Source: Mycobacterium marseillense (GTDB taxonomy: Bacteria > Actinomycetota > Actinomycetes > Mycobacteriales > Mycobacteriaceae). Taken from it: a DNA stretch of 64,000 bases. The DNA lies in the NCBI RefSeq assembly GCF_010731675.1, contig NZ_AP022584.1, positions 4,092,001 through 4,156,000 on the forward strand. The letters run 5' to 3'. Shown piece by piece: positions 41,259-48,428 of the stretch. Under the pieces are notes generated by a model. The model worked only from the letters and a program-made list of their open reading frames with translations. It ran no database searches and was not told the origin of the DNA. Every line of letters begins with the position of its first letter. The stretch's first letter is position 1. The position numbers and the translations under genes were made by a program.

Positions 41259-42083
41259 CTACTCCCCGGTGAACTGCGGCGGACGCTTGGCGAACGTCGC
41301 CGAGATGCCTTCGGCCAGGTCCTTGGACGGCAGGAAGGCCGCGTTCCAGGCCGCCACATACCGCAGGCTTTCTGAGACCGCCGCGATGCGCTGCTGGTCG
41401 AGGACGTCCTTGACGCCGTGGACGGTCAGCGGGGGATTGGCGGCGATCTCCGCGGCGGTGGCGTGGGCGGCGGCCAGGGTGGCGTCGGCGTCGGCGTACA
41501 CGTCGTTGACCAGTCCGATCTTCTCGGCGCGGGCCGCGTCGATGTCCTTGCCGGTCAGCGCCAGCTCACGCATATGCCCGTCGTTCAGGATCAGCGGGAG
41601 GCGGGCCAGGCTGCCGACGTCGGCGACGATGGCGAGCTTGACCTCACGCACCGAGAACTTGGCGTCGGCGCTGGCGTAGCGGATGTCCACCGCCGAGATC
41701 AGGTCGACGCCGCCGCCGATGCACCAGCCGTGCACCGCGGCGATGGTGGGGGTGCGGCAGTCGGCGACCGCGCTGATCGCGCCCTGCATGCGCAGCACCG
41801 TTCGGTGAAATTCGGCCCGCGGCCGCGCGGAGGCGCCCTCACCCAGCACCCCGGACAGCGTCCCGCCCATCGCGGCCAGGTCCAGGCCGTAGCTGAAGTT
41901 GCGGCCCGAACCGGTCAGCACGATGGCCCGCACCTCGGGGTCGGCGTCCAGCTCCGGAAACAGCTCGGGCAGCTCGGACCAGAAGGCGGGCCCCATCGCG
42001 TTGCCCTTGCCCGGCCCGATCAGCGTCACCTGGGCGACGTGGTCTTTCTTCTCCACGGTGACGGATTCATATGCTTGCGCCAT
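41259..42083 (-). CDS. echA21: Crotonase-family EchA21, probably a dienoyl-CoA isomerase
   Basis: The 274-residue crotonase-fold protein matches M. tuberculosis EchA21 (Rv3774) in length and place. The oxyanion loop is present in GWCIGGGVDL. Enoyl-CoA hydratases have Glu at both catalytic positions, but here the first is Asp (GGGVDL) and the second region is VREVKLAIVADVG. This Asp/Glu/Asp pattern is that of delta(3,5)-delta(2,4)-dienoyl-CoA isomerase, which handles odd-position double bonds in unsaturated fatty acid oxidation. The isomerase reading is inference from motifs. The gene is divergent from the Rv3773c-like gene by 23 bases. Confidence 0.88.
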   Translation of the reverse strand: MAQAYESVTVEKKDHVAQVTLIGPGKGNAMGPAFWSELPELFPELDADPEVRAIVLTGSGRNFSYGLDLAAMGGTLSGVLGEGASARPRAEFHRTVLRMQGAISAVADCRTPTIAAVHGWCIGGGVDLISAVDIRYASADAKFSVREVKLAIVADVGSLARLPLILNDGHMRELALTGKDIDAARAEKIGLVNDVYADADATLAAAHATAAEIAANPPLTVHGVKDVLDQQRIAAVSESLRYVAAWNAAFLPSKDLAEGISATFAKRPPQFTGE

Positions 42084-42106
42084 ATCGAGACCGTAGCGTG
42101 GCGAAT

Positions 42107-42691
42107 ATGGCTCCTGACTTGCGACCCGGCCCGCATTCCCCGCCGACCGACGAGCTGCACAGCGCCGAAGACACCCTGGGGGTGCTGCAGCGAGTCCTGC
42201 ACACCCTCGCCGACGACGACCTGTCTCGGCGGACGCCCTGCGCGGATTTCGACGTGGCGCAGCTGACCGGGCACCTGCTGAATTCGATCAAAGCCCTCGG
42301 GGGCATGGTGGGCGCCGACGCTCCCGAACCCGCCGAGGGCGATTCGGTGGAACGACAGGTGGTCGCCGCGGCGCGGCCCGCGCTGGACGCCTGGCACCGC
42401 CGCGGCCTGGACGGGTCGGTGCCGTTCGGCAAGGGCGAGATGCCCGCCAAGAGCGCGTGCGCCGTCCTGTCGATCGAATTCCTGGTGCACGCCTGGGATT
42501 ACGCGGTCGCGACGCAGCGCACGGTCGATGCCCCCGAGCCGCTGGCCGAATACGTGCTGGGCTTGGCCCGCCACATCATCAGGCCGGAGCTACGCGGCGG
42601 CGCCGGGTTCGACGACCCGGTCGAGGTGCCCGCGGACGCCGGTGCGCTCGAGCAGTTGATCGCGTTCACCGGCCGCGACCCGGCGAGATAG
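42107..42691 (+). CDS. TIGR03086-type DinB-fold metal-binding protein (Rv3773c-like)
   Basis: This 194-residue member of the actinobacterial maleylpyruvate-isomerase/DinB superfamily has TPCADFDVAQLTGHLLNS with His56, and EFLVHAWDYAVAT with Glu124 and His128, the three likely metal ligands. It is a distant relative of the protein at 19508-20131. Function is unknown, perhaps mycothiol-linked. The ATG at 42107 gives the length of M. tuberculosis Rv3773c; a GTG three codons upstream is possible. Confidence 0.85.
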   Translation: MAPDLRPGPHSPPTDELHSAEDTLGVLQRVLHTLADDDLSRRTPCADFDVAQLTGHLLNSIKALGGMVGADAPEPAEGDSVERQVVAAARPALDAWHRRGLDGSVPFGKGEMPAKSACAVLSIEFLVHAWDYAVATQRTVDAPEPLAEYVLGLARHIIRPELRGGAGFDDPVEVPADAGALEQLIAFTGRDPAR

Positions 42692-42716
42692 TCGGCTCTT
42701 CGGCTTTCGCCCTGTC

Positions 42717-42821
42717 GAGTGTGAAGCCTGGGCTTTGAGTGTGAAGCCACGGCGGGTCCGCGCGGCGTGTTGGCGACCTGGACGCACAGTCAACGCCGTC
42801 GGTGCACACTCAACGCCGTCG
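42717..42821. repeat. Symmetric interspersed repeat with paired 12-bp direct repeats
   Basis: GAGTGTGAAGCC occurs at 42717-42728 and 42737-42748, and TCAACGCCGTCG at 42790-42801 and 42810-42821; both pairs have a 20-base period. TTGAGTGTG (42735-42743) and CACACTCAA (42804-42812) form a perfect 9-bp inverted repeat. The element fills the gap between two convergent genes. It resembles a dispersed non-coding repeat of mycobacteria. Confidence 0.8.
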
Positions 42822-42829
42822 CTCGGAAG

Positions 42830-43291
42830 CTAGACGCGCTCGAGGTAGAAGTAGTAGTACTTGCCGTTGTCGCGGACGCCCTTGCCGTTCATGATCCCCA
42901 GCACGGCGTTGTCGTCGATCTTCTTGAAGTGATCGTGCACGGGCTGGCCGTCGTAGACCATGGTGGCGGTGACCTCCCCGCGGAAGTCCTCCAGCCACAG
43001 GCTGGCCTCGCCCTTGCCCATTTCCACGTTCGAGAACTTGTTGCCGTCGGCGTCCAGGCAGACCAGCGGCTGCACGTCGCTGACCGACTTGAACGTCTTG
43101 CCGAACCACCCGGCCTTTTCCAGCTGACCGTTCATCTTGTGGCCGGTCGGGAACTCGCCGCCCTTCCACTCGCCCAGCATTTCCTCGATCGCCGCGGGCG
43201 AAAGCTCCGCCCAGAACTCGTCGAGCTCGGAATCCGCGATGTCGCCGCTGCGCTCTTTGAACTCGGTGAACTTCTTGCGGGCGAGGTCCAC
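42830..43291 (-). CDS. GXWXG/DUF4334 domain protein
   Basis: This 153-residue protein has GEWKGGEFPTGHKMNGQLEK, the GXWXG signature, and a C-terminal beta-rich DUF4334 part (VEMGKGEASLWLEDFRGEV through DNAVLGIMNGKG) of a lipocalin-like type. Such proteins may bind lipids or other small ligands; no activity is known. The GTG at 43291 has AAGGAG seven bases upstream, which decides the start. It lies 10 bases after hisC2 and is probably in its operon. Confidence 0.8.
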   Translation of the reverse strand: MDLARKKFTEFKERSGDIADSELDEFWAELSPAAIEEMLGEWKGGEFPTGHKMNGQLEKAGWFGKTFKSVSDVQPLVCLDADGNKFSNVEMGKGEASLWLEDFRGEVTATMVYDGQPVHDHFKKIDDNAVLGIMNGKGVRDNGKYYYFYLERV

Positions 43292-43301
43292 GGACGACTC
43301 C

Positions 43302-44369
43302 TTAGGGTTCGGTGCGGGCAATCCAGTCGCAGGCGAAACGCAGCAGAGCGTCGTTCTCCTCCGGCGCACCAATGGTGACACGGACGCCTTCGGCCGCGAA
43401 CGGCCGCACCACCAGGTGTGCGTCGGCGGCCTGCTCGGTGAAGTCCATGGTGCGCGACCCGAGCGGCAGCCAGACGAAGTTCGACTGCGACGGCGGCAGC
43501 TCGAACCCGGCCTCGCGCAGGGCGTCGCTCACGCGGGTGCGCTCGACGACCAGCGCGTCGGTGCGGGCCATCAACTCGTCGGAGGCCTCCAACGATGCGA
43601 TGGCGGCGGCCTGCGCGACGTTGGTCACCGCGAACGGCATGACGACCTTGTCCAGCGCCGTGATCAGGTCGGGGTGGGCGACGGCGTAGCCGACCCGCAA
43701 CCCCGCCAACCCGTACGCCTTCGAAAAGGTCCGCAGCACAACGACATTGCTGTGGCCCAGCGCCAGCTCCAGGCTGTTGGGCAGCATGCCGTCGCGGACG
43801 TACTCGACATACGCCTCGTCGAGCGCGATGAGGATGTGCGGCGGCACAGCGTCCACGAAACGGGCCAGGGCGTCCGGGTCGACGACCGTGGACGTCGGGT
43901 TGTTCGGGTTGCAGACGAAAATCAGCCGCGTGCGGTCGGTGATCGCCGCGAGCATCGCGTCCAGGTCATGCGTGTGGTCGGTCAACGGCACCGGGACGGT
44001 GGTCGCACCGGACACCTGGATGATGGGCAGGTAGCACTCGAAGCTGCGCCAGCCGATCATCACCTCGTCGCCGGCCGCGGCGGTGATCTGAACGAGCTGC
44101 TGGCACAAGGTGACCGAACCGCTGCCGACCGCGATGTGCTCGGGGGCGACCGCGGCATCCAGGTGCATGGCCAGCGCCGCCTTGAGGTCCACGCTGGCGT
44201 TGTCCGGGTATCGGTTGACGACGGCAATGGCCCGCTCGATCGCCGCGTGCACGCTGGGCAGCGGGCCGTAAACGGTCTCGTTGCTAGCCAGCTTGATCGA
44301 CCCCGGCACGTTCTTGCCGGGCACATACACTGGCAGTCCGGCCAGTTCGGAGCGGAGACGGGCGGTCAC
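43302..44369 (-). CDS. hisC2: Aromatic/histidinol-phosphate aminotransferase HisC2 (Pat)
   Basis: This 355-residue class I/II PLP aminotransferase of the HisC family has the cofactor lysine in RTFSKAYGLAGLRVGYA, NPNNPTS in the substrate domain and LDEAYVEYV. M. tuberculosis Rv3772 (HisC2/Pat) prefers aromatic amino acids; the same is likely but cannot be proved by sequence. The GTG start lies 6 bases after a TAAACT -10, indicating a leaderless message. tRNA genes lie just upstream. Confidence 0.92.
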   Translation of the reverse strand: MTARLRSELAGLPVYVPGKNVPGSIKLASNETVYGPLPSVHAAIERAIAVVNRYPDNASVDLKAALAMHLDAAVAPEHIAVGSGSVTLCQQLVQITAAAGDEVMIGWRSFECYLPIIQVSGATTVPVPLTDHTHDLDAMLAAITDRTRLIFVCNPNNPTSTVVDPDALARFVDAVPPHILIALDEAYVEYVRDGMLPNSLELALGHSNVVVLRTFSKAYGLAGLRVGYAVAHPDLITALDKVVMPFAVTNVAQAAAIASLEASDELMARTDALVVERTRVSDALREAGFELPPSQSNFVWLPLGSRTMDFTEQAADAHLVVRPFAAEGVRVTIGAPEENDALLRFACDWIARTEP

Positions 44370-44375
44370 TTCGAC

Positions 44376-44400
44376 AGTTTATGTCCCAACTGTGTACAGT
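44376..44400 (-). promoter_or_regulatory. Leaderless hisC2 promoter with ACAGT/ACTGT repeats
   Basis: On the minus strand TAAACT (44376-44381) is a TANNNT -10 six bases before the hisC2 GTG. The same stretch holds ACTGT-GT-ACAGT (44389-44400) and a further ACAGT at 44375-44379, a possible operator cluster covering the promoter. Confidence 0.45.
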
Positions 44401-44453
44401 ATGGCCGGTTCCGCGAGACCGGAAAGGGGTCGGTACCCTCAGAAAGTCCAAAG

Positions 44454-44542
44454 GGAGGCGTGCCAGAGCGGCCGAATGGGGCTCACTGCTAATGAGTTGT
44501 CCCCCTCAAAGGGGACCGGAGGTTCAAATCCTCTCGCCTCCG
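44454..44542 (+). tRNA. tRNA-Ser(GCU)
   Basis: The acceptor stem GGAGGCG pairs with CGCCTCC, discriminator G at 44542. The anticodon loop CTGCTAA gives anticodon GCT. A long variable arm (GTCCCCCTCAAAGGGGAC) marks a class II serine tRNA. CCA is not encoded. Confidence 0.97.
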
Positions 44543-44584
44543 CTGGGTCCTTGAACGGAACACGGAACGACAACTGAAGAACAG

Positions 44585-44657
44585 GCGCCCGTAGCTCAAC
44601 GGATAGAGCATCTGACTACGGATCAGAAGGTTAGGGGTTCGAATCCCTTCGGGCGCG
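44585..44657 (+). tRNA. tRNA-Arg(ACG)
   Basis: The acceptor stem GCGCCCG pairs with CGGGCGC, discriminator G at 44657. The anticodon stem TCTGA/TCAGA holds the loop CTACGGA, anticodon ACG. The T-arm AGGGGTTCGAATCCCTT is standard. It lies 42 bases after tRNA-Ser(GCU), and the two are probably co-transcribed. Confidence 0.97.
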
Positions 44658-44668
44658 CTCTGTCATTT

Positions 44669-44682
44669 CGCGTGAAAACGCG
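44669..44682 (+). terminator. Short GNRA-loop hairpin after tRNA-Arg
   Basis: CGCGT-GAAA-ACGCG forms a 5-bp stem with a GAAA tetraloop 11 bases after the tRNA. Only TTCC follows, so it is a weak terminator at best, or a 3'-processing structure. Confidence 0.3.
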
Positions 44683-44761
44683 TTCCGCGCGCGCCGGTCT
44701 GCGCGTAAAATCATCGGCCTCGGGCAACAGTTCAGTTCCGTGCGAACATCGGAGTTGAGTC

Positions 44762-44875
44762 ATGTCCCGTGTCACCAAAATTCTCGCCGCCGTGATGATC
44801 GCCTCCAGCGCCCTCTTGCTGTCTGGTTGCGGTTGCAGCACAACCGGAGGTGTCACCACTTGCACCTTGTTGTAA
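44762..44875 (+). CDS. Tiny cysteine-containing lipoprotein
   Basis: A 37-codon frame starts at ATG 44762 with GGAG eight bases upstream and ends in TAA. The product begins MSRVTKILAAVMIASSALLL and continues SGCGCSTTGGVTTCTLL. This is a textbook lipoprotein signal: two basic residues, a hydrophobic core and the lipobox LSGC with Cys23. After cleavage only 15 residues remain, with three cysteines. I do not know a function. Start signal, codon use and lipobox together make it credible. Confidence 0.65.
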   Translation: MSRVTKILAAVMIASSALLLSGCGCSTTGGVTTCTLL

Positions 44876-44932
44876 GCGGCCGAATCCTGTTGCGCCCTCG
44901 GGTTTGACGGAACCCGGCGAGCGCCAACCCGG

Positions 44933-45424
44933 CTAGCGTCCGCCGAACGGCCCGCCGAATGGCCCCCTGCGGGGCGGCTCGGTCACGGTCTGCGTGACGG
45001 TGCTGGTCTCGGTGCTCGGCGTCACGGTGACCGTGCTTGGCGAGACGGTCGTCGTGGGAGTCTCGGTGCTCGGCGGCGGGACGGTCTCGGTGACGGTCTC
45101 GGTCGGACCGCCACCACCGCCCCCGCCGTGGTGCCGGGGCGCCTCCGTCGTCGTGGTCGTCATCGGCGCCGTGGTAGACGGTGCCGGCGTCGTCGTGGTT
45201 GGACTGGGCGCCGGCGAGTTGCTCGCCAGCTTGACCGCCGCGAAGACGATCGCGCCGAGCAGTAGCGCGCCGATGGCGCCGGCGGCGACCAGCGCCGCCG
45301 GGCGGCGGTACCAGGGCGTCGGGGGCTCGGGCGGCTCGGGCGCGGCGTCGTAGTAGCCGCCGCCGTACCGCGCGGCTGCGGTGGGCTCGGAGTAGTAATC
45401 CGGTTCCTCGGGATAGGGCGGCAC
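44933..45424 (-). CDS. Single-pass membrane protein with Thr/Pro-rich outer domain
   Basis: This 163-residue protein has a Pro/Tyr-rich cytoplasmic start (about 1-40), one membrane helix (AALVAAGAIGALLLGAIVFAAV, about 43-64) and a low-complexity external part of Thr, Pro, Ser and Val (TETVTETVPPP-type repeats) with a Gly7 run. It is likely a wall-facing anchor or a mannosylated stalk. The GTG start lies 18 bases after the phosphotransferase stop, so it is probably the second gene of that operon. A small membrane protein (Rv3760) lies here in M. tuberculosis, but similarity is limited to architecture as far as I can judge. Confidence 0.75.
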   Translation of the reverse strand: MPPYPEEPDYYSEPTAAARYGGGYYDAAPEPPEPPTPWYRRPAALVAAGAIGALLLGAIVFAAVKLASNSPAPSPTTTTPAPSTTAPMTTTTTEAPRHHGGGGGGGPTETVTETVPPPSTETPTTTVSPSTVTVTPSTETSTVTQTVTEPPRRGPFGGPFGGR

Positions 45425-45442
45425 GAGACGAATGTTAGTGGG

Positions 45443-46477
45443 TCAGCCCTCGTTGTCGATGAGGCGCAGCGCCCGCTCGAACAGATGCACGGTGGCGGCG
45501 TGCAATTGGTCGCCGACCTCCTTCTCCGCCTTGCCCGCGCAGGCCCGGGCCAGCGTCCCCTCGATCACGATCCCGAGCTTGAAGCAGGCCAGCACCGTGT
45601 ACCAGGTGAGGTGTGACAGGTCGCGGGTCGTGTTGGCGGCGTACCGCTGGAACAGCTCGTCGGTGCTGGCCAATCCGTCCTGCCCGCCCAGGGCGTGGCT
45701 GAACACGCTGGACCCGTCGGGCTGGCGCCAGGTGGCCAGCAGCCAGCCGAGGTCCAGCAGCGGATCGCCGATCGTGCACATCTCCCAGTCGACGATCGCA
45801 ACCACCTCGGGCCCCGTGCGGGAGAACATCACGTTGGCCGCGTGGTAGTCGCCGTGCATGATGCCCGGCGTCCAGTGCGCCGGCCGGTGCCGGTCCAGCC
45901 AGGTGGACACCTCCTCGATGCCGGGGATCTGCGGCCCGGGATATCCGTCGTAGTCGTTGTAGGACTCGAGTTCGGAAAGCCAGCGCGGCACCTGGCGCTC
46001 CAAGAAGCCCTCCGGCTTGCCGAATTCGGCGAGGCCGACGGAGACATGGTCGACGGCACCGAGCTTGGCCAACGCATCGGCCATCGACAGCCCCATGCCA
46101 TGGCGGACCTTCGCATCGCCCGCATGCAAAGACGGCAGACCCTCGCCGGCGTTGAATCCGTCGACGGGATCCATCAGGTAGAACACCGCGTCGCCCAGGA
46201 CGGCGGGATCCTCGCAGACGGCGATCAGGTGCGGATGGGGCACATCGGAACCCGCCAGCGCCGCAAGGACTTTCGTTTCCCGCAGGATCACGCTGTTGCT
46301 GCGCGGACGCAGGTGCCGCGGCCCGCGCCGCAACACGTAGGGCCGGCCGGCCCTGCTGAACCGCAGCATGACGTTCTGCGTTCCGCCGGTGACGTTGGAG
46401 ACGTCTTCCAGCGGGCCCTCGCCGAGCCCCTGCCCAGACATCCAGTCCGCTACGGCTTCCAGATTCACGGAGTCCAC
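45443..46477 (-). CDS. Phosphotransferase (APH-fold) family protein, Rv3761c-like
   Basis: The 344-residue protein has the aminoglycoside-phosphotransferase/choline-kinase fold. Catalytic and metal motifs are clear: GIMHGDYHAANVMF (HGDxxxxN loop) and VAIVDWEMCTIGDP (Mg-binding Asp). The counterpart Rv3761c was named fadE36 as an acyl-CoA dehydrogenase, but nothing here looks like one. Relatives are the kinase halves of ACAD10/ACAD11, which act on hydroxyacyl-CoA. The start is GTG. It is divergent from the methyltransferase gene at 46636 by 158 bases. Confidence 0.87.
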   Translation of the reverse strand: MDSVNLEAVADWMSGQGLGEGPLEDVSNVTGGTQNVMLRFSRAGRPYVLRRGPRHLRPRSNSVILRETKVLAALAGSDVPHPHLIAVCEDPAVLGDAVFYLMDPVDGFNAGEGLPSLHAGDAKVRHGMGLSMADALAKLGAVDHVSVGLAEFGKPEGFLERQVPRWLSELESYNDYDGYPGPQIPGIEEVSTWLDRHRPAHWTPGIMHGDYHAANVMFSRTGPEVVAIVDWEMCTIGDPLLDLGWLLATWRQPDGSSVFSHALGGQDGLASTDELFQRYAANTTRDLSHLTWYTVLACFKLGIVIEGTLARACAGKAEKEVGDQLHAATVHLFERALRLIDNEG

Positions 46478-46635
46478 TTGTCAGCCCTTCGGGTGTGGCG
46501 CGTATCGCACGGTCCGGGATAGCAACCTGTGGACCGTCTGGGAAAAAGACTAGGGCAGGGGCGACGGGAGGCGGCCGGTGGCGGCGGCTGGAAGAATAGT
46601 GTGCATAACTTACTTTCTGGGGAAGGGAACTGGCG

Positions 46636-47580
46636 ATGCCGCGGACCGACAACGATTCCTGGGAAATCACCCAAAGCGTCGGCGCCACCGCGCTCGGTGT
46701 CGCCGCAGCCCGCGCCGCGGAAACCGAGAGCGAGAACCCGCTGATCAACGATCCCTTCGCGCGGGTGTTCGTCGACGCCGCGGGAGAGGGGATGTGGAGC
46801 ATCTACGTCGACCCGGCGCTGCTGGCCAAGGCGGCCGACATCGAGCCCGATCTGCGGGCACGGCTGCAGCTGATGGTCGACTTCATGGCCACCCGCACGG
46901 CGTTCTTCGACGAGTTCTTTCTGGGCGCGGCCGACGCGGGCGTTCGCCAGGTGGTGATCCTGGCGGCCGGACTGGACGCGCGCAGCTGGCGGCTCCCGTG
47001 GTCCGACGGCACCGTCGTCTACGAGCTCGACCAGCCCAAGGTGCTGGAATTCAAATCCAACACGCTGCGCGACCACGGCGCCAAACCGACCGCGCAGCTG
47101 GTCAACGTCCCGATCGACCTGCGCCAGGACTGGCCGAAAGCGTTGCAGGACGCGGGGTTTGATGCCTCCCGACCGGCGGTCTGGTCGGCCGAGGGGCTCG
47201 TTCGCTACCTGCCGGCACAGGCCCAGGACTTGCTGTTCGAGCGGATCGATTCGCTGAGCGCCGAGGGCAGCTGGCTGGCGTCCAACGTGCCCGATTCGGG
47301 TTTCACCGACCCCGGCCGTGTGCAGCGCCAGCGCGAGGACATGCGGCGCATGCGGGCCGCGGCCGCCGAGTTGGTCAACGCGGAGATCACGGACTTCGAC
47401 GACCTGTGGTACCCGGAGGAGCGCACGCCCGTCGACGGCTGGCTGCGTGGCCGCGGCTGGGACGTCGCGACCGCGACGTTCGCCGAGTTGATGGCCCGCT
47501 ATGACCGCAGGATCCCGCAGGGAGCCGAGGATTCGATGCCGCCCACCCTCTATGTGTCCGCGCAGCGGCGGGCGGGCTGA
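46636..47580 (+). CDS. S-adenosylmethionine-dependent methyltransferase, UPF0677/TIGR00027 family (Rv3767c-like)
   Basis: This 314-residue protein belongs to the family expanded in mycobacteria. It starts [20 protein letters not shown], has the SAM-binding [15 protein letters not shown] and the acidic strand [13 protein letters not shown], and the [10 protein letters not shown] segment. The substrate is unknown; several paralogues may act on lipids or small molecules. A purine-rich GGGGAAGGGAA lies a few bases upstream of the ATG. Confidence 0.9.
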   Translation: MPRTDNDSWEITQSVGATALGVAAARAAETESENPLINDPFARVFVDAAGEGMWSIYVDPALLAKAADIEPDLRARLQLMVDFMATRTAFFDEFFLGAADAGVRQVVILAAGLDARSWRLPWSDGTVVYELDQPKVLEFKSNTLRDHGAKPTAQLVNVPIDLRQDWPKALQDAGFDASRPAVWSAEGLVRYLPAQAQDLLFERIDSLSAEGSWLASNVPDSGFTDPGRVQRQREDMRRMRAAAAELVNAEITDFDDLWYPEERTPVDGWLRGRGWDVATATFAELMARYDRRIPQGAEDSMPPTLYVSAQRRAG

Positions 47581-47797
47581 CCCGACGCCGAGATCGAATG
47601 TGCCGCTGACAATTTAGCGGCTCAGGCATGCCATTTCGGCTGGGAATGTCGCGAGACGGCTGGTCCTCGAGTTAGCTGAGCGACTCGAGCGGGCCCGCCC
47701 TTCCCGGCCGTGGGCGGCGCGGGTCGCCGGTCGCCGCGTCGACCACCTCTGACGTGCCGGGATGTGCCGACAAGCCCTGCCGCATAACCCAATGCAT
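47581..47797. other. Intergenic stretch with two inverted repeats
   Basis: No gene is apparent. GCCGCT-N8-AGCGGC (47602-47621) follows the methyltransferase stop, and CTCGAGT-N10-ACTCGAG (47666-47689) lies further on. Neither has a U-run, but together they may end methyltransferase transcription before the promoter at 47798. Confidence 0.45.
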
Positions 47798-47822
47798 GTT
47801 TAGACATAAGTCGAATGGGTAA
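47798..47822 (+). promoter_or_regulatory. Candidate SigF-type promoter
   Basis: GTTT (47798-47801), 15 bases, then GGGTAA (47817-47822) fits the SigF/SigB-type pattern GTTT-N15-17-GGGTAY except for the last base. The expected start near 47830 leaves about 40 nt of leader with a hairpin CGAGAA-N6-TTCTCG (47834-47851) before the ribosome binding site. Confidence 0.5.
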
Positions 47823-47869
47823 CTTCAGGTCCACGAGAAAACTTCTTCTCGACCACAATGGAGGTCACG

Positions 47870-48097
47870 ATGCGTGGCAGCGGGATCATCGGAACGGTTG
47901 CTTTGGTGTGGTTGCTGATCGGAGCCTTCGCGGCGTGGCAACGGGATTACTTCAAAAACGACCAGACGACATGCGCCTCCGCGGGCACGGTTGCGGTGAC
48001 TGTGATCGCCGGACCCTTGAACTACTTCGGTGTCAATCCGAAAGTCGCGGATTGCCATCTGCCGCAACCAAGTTCAATGCAATCGGTCAACCTCTAA
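47870..48097 (+). CDS. Small membrane protein
   Basis: The 75-residue product MRGSGIIGTVALVWLLIGAF has one N-terminal hydrophobic helix (about 5-24), then AAWQRDYFKND and a second hydrophobic stretch TVAVTVIAGPLNYF. Two cysteines could pair outside the membrane. GGAGG at 47860-47864 fixes the ATG at 47870; an ATG four codons upstream is inside that site. The DUF6131-like gene follows after 22 bases. No function is known to me. Confidence 0.72.
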   Translation: MRGSGIIGTVALVWLLIGAFAAWQRDYFKNDQTTCASAGTVAVTVIAGPLNYFGVNPKVADCHLPQPSSMQSVNL

Positions 48098-48119
48098 CCC
48101 TCACCCGAAGGAAGTCGAA

Positions 48120-48275
48120 ATGGTTATCTTAGGAATTGTCCTGCTTGTTCTCGGGTATTTCTTCCACGTACCCGTGCTGACCACGCTGGGAATCGTGCTG
48201 CTGGTGATCGGCGCGATCCTGTGGATCTTGGGTTCGATCGGCCGTCCGGTCGCCGGCCGCCGCTACTGGTATTAA
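48120..48275 (+). CDS. DUF6131-like small membrane protein
   Basis: This 51-residue protein is almost entirely two membrane helices (VILGIVLLVLGYFF and VLTTLGIVLLVIGAILWIL) with a basic tail RPVAGRRYWY. The ATG has AAGGAAG seven bases upstream. Proteins of this type are common, unstudied small membrane proteins of actinobacteria. It shares a transcription unit with the 75-residue protein, closed by the terminator at 48299. Confidence 0.75.
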   Translation: MVILGIVLLVLGYFFHVPVLTTLGIVLLVIGAILWILGSIGRPVAGRRYWY

Positions 48276-48298
48276 CCGCTTCGACCGGACACCGCGAT

Positions 48299-48332
48299 CG
48301 CGCGACTGCTCAGGCAGTCGCGCGTTTCTTTT
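48299..48332 (+). terminator. Strong intrinsic terminator
   Basis: CGCGCGACTGC-TCAG-GCAGTCGCGCG is a perfect 11-bp stem with a 4-base loop, followed by TTTCTTTT. It lies 24 bases after the DUF6131-like stop and insulates tcrX. Such canonical terminators are uncommon in mycobacteria. Confidence 0.93.
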
Positions 48333-48428
48333 CACAGGGCGCGCATAGGTTCGTCATAGTCACGGCTCAGTCGGCAGCGGATACTGGAGCTTGTGACACA
48401 GCCCCGAGCCTCTGTAGAGCGGGTTGTT

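Noticed and set aside
42717..42821. CRISPR array
   Set aside because: Repeats are 12 bp in two different pairs with 8-base gaps; there are no spacers of CRISPR length and no cas genes in the window.
44454..44760. Prophage or island attachment site at the tRNA genes
   Set aside because: No integrase gene and no repeated tRNA 3' end are present in the window.
45443..46477. Aminoglycoside resistance gene
   Set aside because: The APH fold is present, but the sequence belongs to the broad chromosomal acyl-type phosphotransferase family of mycobacteria, and its context is lipid metabolism.
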